A stretch of 64,000 nt of DNA, from positions 992,001 to 1,056,000 of the forward strand of contig NZ_JBITLV010000001.1 in assembly GCF_044465595.1 (NCBI RefSeq), given 5' to 3'. Made by a program: the position numbers and the translations under genes. The notes beneath the pieces were generated by a model, which was not told the DNA's origin, ran no database searches, and worked only from the letters and a program-made list of their open reading frames with translations. Every line of letters begins with the position of its first letter. The first letter of the stretch is position 1. This document shows positions 26,165 through 34,745 of the stretch, in pieces. Origin of the DNA: Spongisporangium articulatum (GTDB lineage: Bacteria; Actinomycetota; Actinomycetes; Actinomycetales; Kineosporiaceae).

Positions 26165-26226
26165 GTCGTGGGCGCCGCACTCGGCGTTCCGGAGGCGGTT
26201 CCGGTGCCTCAGCGTCACACTCGGCG
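26153..26226. repeat. Inverted repeat with three copies of CGCCGAGTG
   Basis: CGCCGAGTGTGA (26153-26164) is exactly inverted at 26215-26226. A 9-base inverted copy, CACTCGGCG, lies at 26178-26186, so the left arm can pair with either right-hand copy. It spans the MFS stop and ends 2 bases before the phosphoesterase start. Confidence 0.8.
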
Positions 26227-26228
26227 GG

Positions 26229-26606
26229 GTGAGCGACGACCGTCCGGTGTTCGTGCTGCACGACCACCGCAAGCCGCGGCCGCACTTCGACCTGCGCCTG
26301 GAACAGGGCGGCGTGCTGCGCTCGTGGGCGCTGCCGCGGGGCCTGCCCGATTCACCCCGGCGCAACCGGCTGGCGGTCGCCGTGCCCGACCACGAGCTGG
26401 AGCACGCCACCTACACCGACGAGCACAAGTTCATCGCCGACCACGGGTGGTGGGAGCTGGAGGACGCCGACGACCACCGGTTCGTCTTCGTGCTGCACGG
26501 TGAGCGGAGGGCGGCCCGCTACGCGCTCATCAAGACGGACGCCGACTGGCTTCTGCACCTGACCAAGGACCAGCCCGGGGCAGGGGCTGGCACGCCGGGG
26601 TCGTAG
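26229..26606 (+). CDS. Stand-alone LigD-type 3'-phosphoesterase domain protein
   Basis: 125 residues corresponding only to the phosphoesterase (PE) domain of the NHEJ ligase LigD, which trims 3' ends with manganese. Seen: HDHRKPRPHFDLRLE carries the His-His-Asp-Arg active-site set, then SWALPRGLPDSP, TDEHKFIADHGWWE and the late RYALIK strand. No ligase, primase or Ku gene is nearby. Its GTG start (26229) is immediately downstream of the inverted repeat. Free PE-like proteins are known in bacteria and archaea; repair function here is inferred. Confidence 0.85.
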   Translation: MSDDRPVFVLHDHRKPRPHFDLRLEQGGVLRSWALPRGLPDSPRRNRLAVAVPDHELEHATYTDEHKFIADHGWWELEDADDHRFVFVLHGERRAARYALIKTDADWLLHLTKDQPGAGAGTPGS

Positions 26607-26652
26607 GGGCAGCACCCTCGTACGCCCGCGTGCGCGTGAGCATGCTCGGGGT

Positions 26653-27504
26653 GTGAGGAACGTCAGGATCTACGGCCTCCTGGCCGTCACGTTGATGGCC
26701 GCCGGCTGCTCGTCGGGTTCGGGGGCCGGGACGACGCCGGGCCCCTCGAGCGCGTCGGCGGCACAGCCTGCGGTGGTCGGGGCCGTCACGGCCCACGTCG
26801 CCGGGCGGACCGTCTCCGGCCACTGTCGAGGCGTCCAGAAGGGGCGTCCCGCCATCATTCTCGAAGCCGGCGACGGATCCGGGCAGAGCCAGCTGCAGGC
26901 CCTGGAGGAACACTTCGCCGCCACCACGCTGGCCTGCTCGTACGACCGGGCCGGCATCGGGACCAGCAGCCCGCCCGCCACGACGCCTCGTCCGCTCGAC
27001 GACCTGGTCGCCGACCTCGACGCCTTCGCCGCGGCCACCCCGCTGCGCGGACCGTTCGTGATCGTCGGGCAGTCCCTGGGCGGGAACATCGCGCTGCGGT
27101 ACGCCGAACTGCACCCCGACCGGGCCGCGGGCTTCGTCGCGATGAACCCCGTGCCGCCGGCGACGGCCTACCTGCCGCGGGTGCACAAGGTCGAGAAGCC
27201 GACGGAGTACCAGGACGAGGTGGCGTTCTACGCCGGGGACAACGACGAGAAGGTCGACCTGCGGCCCAGTTCCGAGCTCACCGGCACGCTGCCCGGCTCC
27301 CTGCCCTACGCGGTGATGTTCGACGAGGACTGCGACGGGGACAGCGCCTTCTGCGCCACCGTCCTCCCGTCGCTGACCACGACGCTGAAGGAACTGGCCG
27401 CGCTCGGTGACGGTGGCCGGTTCGTGCGCGCCCCCGGGGCCGGTCACGAACTGTTCCACGAGGCCTCCGACCTGGTGTACCGGACCGTCGACGGCCTCGC
27501 CTGA
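26653..27504 (+). CDS. Alpha/beta hydrolase lipoprotein
   Basis: Exported, lipid-anchored hydrolase, 283 residues. Seen: signal peptide with lipobox VTLMAAGC (Cys near residue 19), an SSGSGAG linker, the nucleophile elbow GQSLGGN near residue 137 and a C-terminal His in GAGHELFHE. GTG start at 26653. The closest pattern is secreted prolyl-peptidase/haloalkane-dehalogenase-like hydrolases, but the substrate cannot be given. The preceding 46 bases hold the likely promoter. Confidence 0.82.
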   Translation: MRNVRIYGLLAVTLMAAGCSSGSGAGTTPGPSSASAAQPAVVGAVTAHVAGRTVSGHCRGVQKGRPAIILEAGDGSGQSQLQALEEHFAATTLACSYDRAGIGTSSPPATTPRPLDDLVADLDAFAAATPLRGPFVIVGQSLGGNIALRYAELHPDRAAGFVAMNPVPPATAYLPRVHKVEKPTEYQDEVAFYAGDNDEKVDLRPSSELTGTLPGSLPYAVMFDEDCDGDSAFCATVLPSLTTTLKELAALGDGGRFVRAPGAGHELFHEASDLVYRTVDGLA

Positions 27505-27531
27505 ACCGGCGCCGGGGGGCATGATGGCCGG

Positions 27532-28428
27532 GTGCTGCAGAACTACGACGAGCGCAACGCGGATGTCCGGTACTGGGTGAACGGGGTGCTGCGGCACCGC
27601 GACGAGCCCGGGCTCTCGCCCTTCGACTCGGTCGTCCAGGGCGGCGACGCGGTGTGGGAGGGGCTGCGCCTCTACTCCGGCAAGATCTTCGGGCTGACCG
27701 AGCATCTCGACCGGCTGCGGCGTTCGGCCCTGGCCCTGGGTTTCGTCGACATCCCCAAGCACGCCGAGATCGTCGACGCGGTGTCGGCGACGCTGCGCGC
27801 CAACGGGATGACCGACGGCGTGCACATCCGGCTCACCCTGACCCGCGGCGTCAAGGTGACCAGCGGGATGGACCCGCGGTTGAACCAGGCCGGGCCCACG
27901 CTGATCGTGCTGCCCGAGCACAAGGCGCCGGTCTACGACACGTCCGGGCTGAGCCTCGTGACCGCGAGCGTGCGGCGGCCCGGGCCGGCGGTGCTCGACC
28001 CGAAGATCCACCACAACAACCTGCTCAACTCGATCCTCGCGAAGCTCGAGGCGAACGTGGCCGGGGCCGACGACGCGATGATGCTGGACGAGCGGGGTTT
28101 CGTCGCCGAGACCAACGCCACCAACCTGTTCGCCGTCGTCGACGGCGCGCTGCACACGCCGACGTCGGCCGCCTGCCCCGAGGGCATCACCCGGGCGACG
28201 ATCCTGAAGATCGCGCCCTCCTCGGGCCTTCCCGTCGTCGTGCGGGACATCTCTCAGGCCGAGATGTACGCCGTGGACGAGGTCTTCTGCACCGGGACGA
28301 TGGGTGAGGTCGCAGGGGTCACCCGCATCGACGGCCGGCCGATCGGCAACGGTCAGGTCGGCCCGGTCACGCTGCGGGTGGCCGCGCTCTACCGCGACCA
28401 CGCCGCGACCCACGGAGAACCCGTCTGA
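27532..28428 (+). CDS. Class IV (branched-chain-type) aminotransferase
   Basis: PLP enzyme of fold type IV, 298 residues. Seen: FDSVVQGGDAVWEGLRLYSGK, HIRLTLTRG, the PLP lysine in LDPKIHHNNLLNSI, the phosphate loop ETNATNLFAV and the late TGTMGEVAGV. The sequence recalls, from memory, the aminotransferase half of the plant branched-chain-aminotransferase-like proteins, which carry a sulfotransferase-like domain in the same chain; here such a gene lies convergently 8 bases away. Substrate may be a branched-chain or other amino acid. GTG start at 27532. Confidence 0.86.
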   Translation: MLQNYDERNADVRYWVNGVLRHRDEPGLSPFDSVVQGGDAVWEGLRLYSGKIFGLTEHLDRLRRSALALGFVDIPKHAEIVDAVSATLRANGMTDGVHIRLTLTRGVKVTSGMDPRLNQAGPTLIVLPEHKAPVYDTSGLSLVTASVRRPGPAVLDPKIHHNNLLNSILAKLEANVAGADDAMMLDERGFVAETNATNLFAVVDGALHTPTSAACPEGITRATILKIAPSSGLPVVVRDISQAEMYAVDEVFCTGTMGEVAGVTRIDGRPIGNGQVGPVTLRVAALYRDHAATHGEPV

Positions 28429-28435
28429 CCCCCGC

Positions 28436-29140
28436 TCAGACCAGCCGCTGCGCCGCGAGTTCCTCGTAGTACGGCCGAGCTTCGTCGATCAGGTGCCGCA
28501 GGCGCTCGGGGACGACGGTCGCCCCGGTTCGCGGGGCCGCGAACCCGGTCGACGACTCGACGCCCGCGTACCAGTACTTCGCCCACACCCCGTCGGTGTC
28601 GCGCGGCCCGGGGGCCCAGCTGAGCATGGACTCCTGGAACGGGATCTCGAGCGCCTCGCACAGGGCGGCGAGGGCGCCCCGGGGGTCGGCCAGCAGCGCG
28701 TCGGCGTCGACGACCGGGCCCGGGTGCTCGCGCCAGATGGCCACCTGCTGCGCGAAACCCAGGTCGGCGAGCGTCGGTTCGTCCCGGACCTGCGCGTACG
28801 AGGCCACCACCTTCGCCGGGTCGCGGATCAGGTAGGCGTGCCGGCAGGCGTCGAACCACTCCTCGTCGGGCCGCGTGAGCAGGTGGTGCGTCATGTGTTT
28901 CACGTACTGGACGGTCACTCCCGGTGGCAGTGGGGCCAGCAGCCCGGCCACGACGTCGGCCCACTCGGTCGGCTGCGCGGCCAGCACCTCGTCCCGGCCG
29001 GGGTGCTGCAGGCCGGTTCGCGCCAGGTAGTAGGCGTACATCGGCTCGTCCACCACGACCGTGTCCGACCGGGCCCCGAACGAGCGCAGCATCGCGGTCG
29101 AGATGTTCCGCGGGCCGGACCACATGGCGACCCGGGTCAT
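28436..29140 (-). CDS. Sulfotransferase-like P-loop protein
   Basis: 234 residues with a sulfotransferase fold. Seen: MWSGPRNISTAMLRSF at the N-terminus in place of the PAPS-binding loop, then VVDEPMYAYYL, YLIRDPAKVVASY (3'-phosphate-binding segment) and SWAPGPRDTDGVWAKYWY. The ATG at 29140 overlaps the dimethylglycine oxidase stop by 1 base (TGATG), so it is translated with that gene. Whether it truly uses PAPS is unknown. See the aminotransferase for the plant fusion parallel. Confidence 0.8.
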   Translation of the reverse strand: MTRVAMWSGPRNISTAMLRSFGARSDTVVVDEPMYAYYLARTGLQHPGRDEVLAAQPTEWADVVAGLLAPLPPGVTVQYVKHMTHHLLTRPDEEWFDACRHAYLIRDPAKVVASYAQVRDEPTLADLGFAQQVAIWREHPGPVVDADALLADPRGALAALCEALEIPFQESMLSWAPGPRDTDGVWAKYWYAGVESSTGFAAPRTGATVVPERLRHLIDEARPYYEELAAQRLV

Positions 29141-31626
29141 CAGAGGCCCCGGATGCGCTTCATGTCCGGGTCGACCAGTGGTTCGGCGCTCACGGTGGCG
29201 GGCAGTCGCCGGTCGAACCAGCCGATCGTCAGTTCCGTTCCGACGGAGGCGAGTTCGGCGGGAAGCCAGGCGTAGGCGATCCCGGTCCCGATCGTGTAGC
29301 CGTAGGCCGCGCTGGTCACGTAGCCGACGCACGCGTCGCCCGAGAACACCGGCTCCTTGCCGAGCACGATCCCGTCCCCACCCAGCTCGTCGCCGCGCAC
29401 GGTGAGGCAGGTGAGCCGTCGGGGCACGTCGCCCTGGCGCTTCTCGGCGGCCGCCCGGCCCACGAAGTCGTCCTTGGCCAGGCGCACCGCGAAGCCGAGA
29501 CCGGCCTCCCAGGGCGAGTGTTCGTACGTCATGTCGGTGCCGAACGACCGGTAGCCCTTCTCCAGGCGCAGCGAGTTGAAGGCCGCCCGCCCGGCCGCGA
29601 TCAGGCCGTGCTCCTGCCCGGCCGTCCAGATCGCGTCCCACAGGGTGAGGCCCTGGTCGGCGGTCGTGTACAGCTCCCAGCCCAGCTCCCCCACGTACGA
29701 CAGCCGCAGCGCGGTGACCGGCACGGTGCCGACATGGAACTGCGCGCCGCGGAAGTACTTCAGGTTGTCGTTCGAGAGGTCGAAGTCGGTCAGCGGCTGC
29801 AGGACCTCGCGGGCCAGCGGGCCCCACAGGCCGATGCAGCAGGTCCCGGCGGTGATGTTCTCGACGGTCACGTGCCCGCCGAAGTCGCGCGCCCGGCGCA
29901 CCAGGGCGTCGAGGTCGAGCGGGCCGTTCGCCCCCACCTGGTAGTGGGTCTCACCCAGCCGGGCGACGGTGACGTCGGAGTGCACACCGCCGTCCTCGTC
30001 CAGCAGCAGGCAGTAGGTCACCGCCCCGATCGACTTGCCGACCGACCCGGTGGTCACGTGCTCGAGGAAGGCCGTGGCGGCCGGGCCGGCCACCGACAGG
30101 CGGGCCAGCGCGGTCATGTCGTACATCGCCACCCGCTCGCGGGTCACCTGCGCCTCGGCCGCGGCGATCGGCGACCAGTGCTGGGCGGCCCAGGCGTCCG
30201 GCGAGGGCACCGAACGTCCCTCCAGGAGAACGGAATTCGCCTCGTACCAGTGCGGACGCTCCCAGCCGGCGGCCTCCAGGAAGTACGCCCCGAGCTCGAC
30301 CTGCCGGGCGTGGAACGGCGAGCGCCGCATCGGGCGCGGCTTCACCATCGGCTCCAGCGGGTGCTTGATGTCGTAGACCTCGACGAAGTTCTGGCACGAG
30401 CGTTCCAGAACGTAGGCCGGCGCCAGCTGGTGGTTCTCGAACCGGTTCACGTCGCACTCGTGCAGGTCGAACGAGGTGCAGTGACCGTCGACCAGCCATT
30501 CGCTCACCGCGCGGGCCACGCCCGCCGAGTGCGTCACCCAGACGGCCTCGGCCACCCAGAAGCCGTCGACGTCGCGCGAGGGCCCCAGCAGCGGCATGTC
30601 GTCGGTGGTGAACGAGAACAGGCCGTTGATGCCCTCGGCCAGCTGCGCTCCGCCGAGATCCGGCAGCAGCGACTGCGACTGCGCCCAGGCGGGTGCGAAG
30701 TCCTCCGGCGTGAACTCCAGCACCGACGGCATCACCGGCGCCGCCTCGGGCGACAGGATGGAGTCGACCGTGACCGGCATCGGGTCGTGCCCGTAGAAGC
30801 CGATACCCACGGCGTCGAAGCGGTCGCGGTAGTAGAGGTCGGCGTCCTGGTGCCGGACGATCGGCCGTGCGCACTCCGGCCCCCCGGCGTCCTGCGCCAG
30901 CCCGGTCATCGACGGCACCGGCCCGGTCCAGGCCAACTGGTGGCCCAGGGGCGTCAGCGGCAGCGACATGCCCACCATCCCGGCCACCTTCGGCCCCCAG
31001 ATGCCCGCGCAGCAGACGACGAGGTCGGCGGTCAGGTCACCGGCGGACGTCCGCACGCCGGTGACGCGAGAACGGCCGTCCGGCAGGGATTCCCGCAGTA
31101 CGTCGAGCACCTCGGTGCGGTCGAGCACCCGCACCCCGCGCGACTCGGCCAACCGCAACTGGGCCAGCACCGCGCGCACGGCCTTGGCCAGGCCGTCGGT
31201 CGGCACGTGCAGCCCGCCGAGAACCTTCGAGCGGTCGAGCAGCGGGTAGAGCTCGACGCACTCGTCGGGCCCGACGACCCGCGCGTCGAGCCCCCAGGAC
31301 GTGGCCCAGCCGCACCGGCGGTGCAGCTCGGCCAGCCGTTCGGGCGTGGTGGCGACCTCGAGGCCGCCGACCTGCAGGAAGCACGGGTCGCCGTCCAGAT
31401 CGAGCGAGACGAGCTTCTCGACGGTGTACCGGGCCAGCTCGGTCATGGTCTTCGAACCGTTGGTCTGGAACACCAGACCCGGTGCGTGCGAGGAGGATCC
31501 GCCCGGGGTGGGCAGCTCGCCCTGGTCGACGACGGTGATCCGGTCCCAGCCGCGGGCCGACAGCTCCTCGGCCAGCGCCGCGCCCACGACACCCGCCCCG
31601 ACGATCACCACTTCCGGTCCGGTCAC
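29140..31626 (-). CDS. Dimethylglycine oxidase/dehydrogenase
   Basis: Two-domain flavoenzyme, 828 residues, almost the 830 of Arthrobacter DMGO, converting dimethylglycine to sarcosine and passing the methylene group to folate. Seen: FAD motif EVVIVGAGVVGAALAEEL, covalent-FAD His47 in GGSSSHAPGLVFQ (His48 in DMGO), then a GcvT folate domain (VAMYDMTALARLSVAGP, RLEKGYRSFGTD). The GTG at 31626 is set by a strong GAGGAGGT seven bases upstream; the longer frame to 31662 would reach into the terminator. It lies downstream of the quaternary-amine importer and upstream of the sulfotransferase. Confidence 0.92.
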   Translation of the reverse strand: MTGPEVVIVGAGVVGAALAEELSARGWDRITVVDQGELPTPGGSSSHAPGLVFQTNGSKTMTELARYTVEKLVSLDLDGDPCFLQVGGLEVATTPERLAELHRRCGWATSWGLDARVVGPDECVELYPLLDRSKVLGGLHVPTDGLAKAVRAVLAQLRLAESRGVRVLDRTEVLDVLRESLPDGRSRVTGVRTSAGDLTADLVVCCAGIWGPKVAGMVGMSLPLTPLGHQLAWTGPVPSMTGLAQDAGGPECARPIVRHQDADLYYRDRFDAVGIGFYGHDPMPVTVDSILSPEAAPVMPSVLEFTPEDFAPAWAQSQSLLPDLGGAQLAEGINGLFSFTTDDMPLLGPSRDVDGFWVAEAVWVTHSAGVARAVSEWLVDGHCTSFDLHECDVNRFENHQLAPAYVLERSCQNFVEVYDIKHPLEPMVKPRPMRRSPFHARQVELGAYFLEAAGWERPHWYEANSVLLEGRSVPSPDAWAAQHWSPIAAAEAQVTRERVAMYDMTALARLSVAGPAATAFLEHVTTGSVGKSIGAVTYCLLLDEDGGVHSDVTVARLGETHYQVGANGPLDLDALVRRARDFGGHVTVENITAGTCCIGLWGPLAREVLQPLTDFDLSNDNLKYFRGAQFHVGTVPVTALRLSYVGELGWELYTTADQGLTLWDAIWTAGQEHGLIAAGRAAFNSLRLEKGYRSFGTDMTYEHSPWEAGLGFAVRLAKDDFVGRAAAEKRQGDVPRRLTCLTVRGDELGGDGIVLGKEPVFSGDACVGYVTSAAYGYTIGTGIAYAWLPAELASVGTELTIGWFDRRLPATVSAEPLVDPDMKRIRGL

Positions 31627-31664
31627 GGCCTTACCTCCTCGACCCCGCAACGACGTTCGCAAAC

Positions 31665-31706
31665 CAGCATGCCCCCACCGACCGGTCGGCCGGTGGGGGC
31701 ATGCTG
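31665..31706. terminator. Strong hairpin terminator after the quaternary-amine ABC operon
   Basis: CAGCATGCCCCCACCG (31665-31680) pairs perfectly with 31691-31706 around a 10-base centre. It lies 20 bases after the binding-protein stop (minus strand) and 38 bases ahead of the dimethylglycine oxidase start, so that gene probably has its own promoter or depends on read-through. Confidence 0.8.
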
Positions 31707-31726
31707 TCGAGCTGCCTACCGGCCGG

Positions 31727-32710
31727 TCACGCCCCGGCGAGCCAGGCGTTGACCTTGTCGGGGTTGGCGTCGACCCACTTCTTGGCCGCGTCCTCGTCCG
31801 ACATCTTGTCCTGGGCGATGTACTTGGCCACGACGTTCTGGTCGTCGTTGGTCCAGTTGAAGTTCTTGATCAGCGTCACGGCGGAGCTGTCCGAGTTCAT
31901 GAACTTCGTCGAAGCGATCTTGTCCAGGTTGTAGAGCGGGTAGTCGCAGGCGACCTTGGCCGCGTCGGCGTCGCAGCCGGCGGTGTACGCGGGCAGCGCG
32001 ACCTTCTTGAGCGGGACCTCCGACAGGAACCACTGCGGCTCGTAGAAGTAGCCGATCAGCCACTGCTTCTTCGCCTCGGCCTGCCGGAACGCGGTGATCA
32101 GCGCGGCCTCCGAACCGGCGTACACCACCTTGTAGTCCAGCTTCAGGTTCTTCACCAGCGCCTCGTCGTTCGTGACGTACGAGGGGTCGCCGTCCAGCAG
32201 CTGGCCCTTCCCGCCCGACTCCGACGTCTTGAAGTTCTTCGCGTACTTGTTGAGGTTCTTGTAGTCGAGGATGTCGGGGTGCGCCGCGGCCAGCCACGGC
32301 GGCACGTACCAGCCGATGATGCCCTTGTTGCCGGTCTGCCCCACCTCGACGGCCGTCTTCTGATCCTCGATGTACTTCTTCTTCAGGTCGTCGTGGCCCC
32401 AGTTCTCCAGGACGACGTCGACCTGGCCGGTGCCGAAGCCCTGCCAGGAGACCTCTTCCTTGAGGTCTTTCTTGGTGACGGTGCAGCCCAGCTTGGTCTG
32501 CGCGACGTAGGCGACGACGGCGGCGTCCGCCTCGTAGCCCACCCACGGGTTGACGGCGATGTTCAGGGCGCCGCACTTGCCGGCGGCCGACGCCGACGAC
32601 TCCGCGTTGTCGATGTCACCGCCGCCGCAGCCGGCCAGGGCCAGCGCCGCGGCCACGGCGGCCGCGGGGATGGTCAGCAGCCTTCGGCTGCCTCGGTGTG
32701 TCAGTCGCAC
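31727..32710 (-). CDS. Glycine betaine/quaternary amine ABC importer, substrate-binding lipoprotein
   Basis: OpuAC/ProX-type binding protein, 327 residues. Seen: signal peptide and lipobox ALALAGCGGG (Cys near 26), then NIAVNPWVGYEADAAVVAYV, VDVVLENWGHDD, IIGWYVPPWLAA and QWLIGYFYEPQWF. The repeated aromatic residues are what cages a trimethylammonium group in this family. GTG at 32710, behind AGGAGGT. Separated from the permease gene by a 49-base gap holding a hairpin. With choline and betaine catabolic genes on both sides, glycine betaine or choline is the likely substrate. Confidence 0.9.
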   Translation of the reverse strand: MRLTHRGSRRLLTIPAAAVAAALALAGCGGGDIDNAESSASAAGKCGALNIAVNPWVGYEADAAVVAYVAQTKLGCTVTKKDLKEEVSWQGFGTGQVDVVLENWGHDDLKKKYIEDQKTAVEVGQTGNKGIIGWYVPPWLAAAHPDILDYKNLNKYAKNFKTSESGGKGQLLDGDPSYVTNDEALVKNLKLDYKVVYAGSEAALITAFRQAEAKKQWLIGYFYEPQWFLSEVPLKKVALPAYTAGCDADAAKVACDYPLYNLDKIASTKFMNSDSSAVTLIKNFNWTNDDQNVVAKYIAQDKMSDEDAAKKWVDANPDKVNAWLAGA

Positions 32711-32733
32711 GGTGTGTCGTACCTCCTGGTCAG

Positions 32734-32751
32734 GCCACCGCAGACGGTGGC
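32734..32751. terminator. Intercistronic hairpin between permease and binding protein
   Basis: GCCACCG-CAGA-CGGTGGC, a perfect 7-base stem. Between genes of one operon, such hairpins often set relative mRNA levels by stopping decay or part of the transcription. Confidence 0.55.
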
Positions 32752-32759
32752 GGGCGTTC

Positions 32760-34745
32760 CTAACCGACCCGTTCCCGACGGGCGGCGGCATGGGTGATCT
32801 CGTTCAGCAGGACGCCGAGCAGCACGATGGCCAGGCCGGCGGCCAGGCCCTTGCCGAACAGCTGGCCCTGCGAGAAGCCCGAGACGACGTCGTAACCGAG
32901 GGCTCCGGCACCGACCAGGCCGCCGACGACGACCATGGACAGCACGTAGCAGATGCTCTGGTTCACGGCGAGCACGAGCGACGGCACGGCCATCGGCAGC
33001 TGGACCTTGGTGATCTGCTGCCAGGCCGTGGATCCCGCGGCCGTACTGGCCTCGACCGCGGACGGTGAGACGGCGCGCACGCCGTCTGCGACCACCTTGA
33101 TCGCGACCGGAGCGCCGTACACGACGGCCGCCACGATGGCCGTGAAGCGGCTGGCGGAGAACAGGGCGAGGAAGGGCACGAGGTAGACGAAGGCGGGCAT
33201 CACCTGGGCGGCGTCGAGGACCGGTCGCACCAGGCCGTCGACGGCCGGACTGCGGGCCATCCAGACCCCGAACCCCACTCCGAGCGCCAGCACGAGGAGG
33301 GCGCCCACGATGGTCGCCGCGAGGGTGGCCATCGCGTCCTGCCACACGCCCGTGCCGATCAGCAGAGCCAGCAGGGCGACGGTGGCGAGCGCCGTGCGCC
33401 ACCCGGCCAGCAGGAGGGCCAGGCCGGCCACGGCCGCCATCACGACGAACCACGGGGACGACGTGAGCAGGTCCTGCAGCGGGTCGATCGAGACGAGCGT
33501 GACGAAGTTCTTGATGCCGCCCGTGACCCCGGAGGCGTTCAGCCCGATCCAGTCCGTGACCTGGCCCGTGTACCGGGCGATGTCGCTGCCGACGGTGATG
33601 TCGGTCCCGCCGACGGTCGTGGGGAACTCCGCCGCCCACAGGTAGGTCCGCGAGAGGTAGACGGCGACCACGGCGACCACGGCCCCGCCGCTCAGTACCC
33701 AGGGCCGCGCGGCCGCGGCCCACGCGGGCCGGTCCCGGGCGGCCTCGGCACGTCGGCCGGCGGCGGCGACCGTGCGGTCCAGCACGATGGCCAGCACGAC
33801 GATCGCCAAGCCGGCGTTGAACGACGTCCCGACGTCCAGCGTCTGGAGCGCCTTGAGGACCGTCTTGCCCAGCCCCGGTGCGTCGATCAGGGCCGTGATC
33901 GTGGCCATGGCGAGGGCCGCCATGATGGTCTGGTTGATGCCCAGCACGATCGAGTGCCCGGCCATCGGCAGCTGGACCGTGCGCAGCCGCTGCCATCGGG
34001 TGGCGCCCAGCGACGTGGCCGCCTCGACGTTCGTGGGCGGCACGGTGCGGATGCCGTGGGCCGTGAACCGGATGACGGGTGCGATCGCGTAGATCACCGT
34101 GGTGATCGCGGCCGAGGCCGGGCCGATCAGGAACAGCAGCGTGAGCGGGGCCAGGTAGACGAAACTGGGCATGATCTGGAGGAAGTCGAGGACCGGTTCG
34201 AGGAGCCGGTGGAACCGTGGCGAGATCCCGGCCCAGACCCCCACCGGGATGCCGATGACGAGGCAGATGAGCACGGCGCCGGCCGTGGTCGCCAGCGTGT
34301 CCATGCTCTCGGTCCACAGTCCCTGCAGGCCGAGGAAGACGAACCCGGCGGCCGCCAGCAGCGCGGTACGCCAGGTGCCGACCGCGCCTGCGACGAGCGT
34401 CATCAGCGCGACCACGCCCAGCCAGCCGACCTGCGGCACCGGCCGCGGGAACACGGGCACCGAGACGAGGTGCTGCAGGAACGTGATCAGGCCGCCGACG
34501 GCGTCGCTGATCTGGTTCAAGCCGTAGACGAAGACCGGGTTGCTGTTGCGGTGCAGGCCGACCCAGTCGTTCAGGTCGTTGAGCCGTTCGTGCAGCCAGG
34601 TCAGGTCCGCGGGGGCCAGCGGGAGCGTCCAGCGGCCGGCCAGCGCGGTCGCCGCCACGAGCCACAGCAGGAGCACGCCGACCACCAGCGCCCCGCGGCC
34701 GGGCCTGCGCACCCCCTGCGCCGGCGTCGCGGCCACCGTGGCCAC
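32760..34745 (-). CDS. Quaternary amine ABC importer, tandem-duplicated permease
   Basis: 661 residues containing two copies of the ProW/OpuAB permease domain in one chain. Seen: two EAA loops, NVEAATSLGATRWQRLRTVQLP (first half) and AVEASTAAGSTAWQQITKVQLP (second half), each followed by matching helices ending GLGKTV and GAGALGYD. Transporters of this type normally use two separate or identical permease subunits. The GTG at 34745 overlaps the ATPase stop by 1 base (TAGTG); the open frame further upstream is inside the ATPase gene and is rejected. Confidence 0.9.
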   Translation of the reverse strand: MATVAATPAQGVRRPGRGALVVGVLLLWLVAATALAGRWTLPLAPADLTWLHERLNDLNDWVGLHRNSNPVFVYGLNQISDAVGGLITFLQHLVSVPVFPRPVPQVGWLGVVALMTLVAGAVGTWRTALLAAAGFVFLGLQGLWTESMDTLATTAGAVLICLVIGIPVGVWAGISPRFHRLLEPVLDFLQIMPSFVYLAPLTLLFLIGPASAAITTVIYAIAPVIRFTAHGIRTVPPTNVEAATSLGATRWQRLRTVQLPMAGHSIVLGINQTIMAALAMATITALIDAPGLGKTVLKALQTLDVGTSFNAGLAIVVLAIVLDRTVAAAGRRAEAARDRPAWAAAARPWVLSGGAVVAVVAVYLSRTYLWAAEFPTTVGGTDITVGSDIARYTGQVTDWIGLNASGVTGGIKNFVTLVSIDPLQDLLTSSPWFVVMAAVAGLALLLAGWRTALATVALLALLIGTGVWQDAMATLAATIVGALLVLALGVGFGVWMARSPAVDGLVRPVLDAAQVMPAFVYLVPFLALFSASRFTAIVAAVVYGAPVAIKVVADGVRAVSPSAVEASTAAGSTAWQQITKVQLPMAVPSLVLAVNQSICYVLSMVVVGGLVGAGALGYDVVSGFSQGQLFGKGLAAGLAIVLLGVLLNEITHAAARRERVG

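Noticed and set aside
31640..31664. A TTGCG-rich stretch before dimethylglycine oxidase as another IclR site
   Set aside because: The TTGCG units are in direct, not inverted, order and match the dyad poorly.
28924..31752. A 942-codon plus-strand frame across the dimethylglycine oxidase region
   Set aside because: The minus strand encodes a full-length recognisable enzyme; the plus frame shows only compositional bias.
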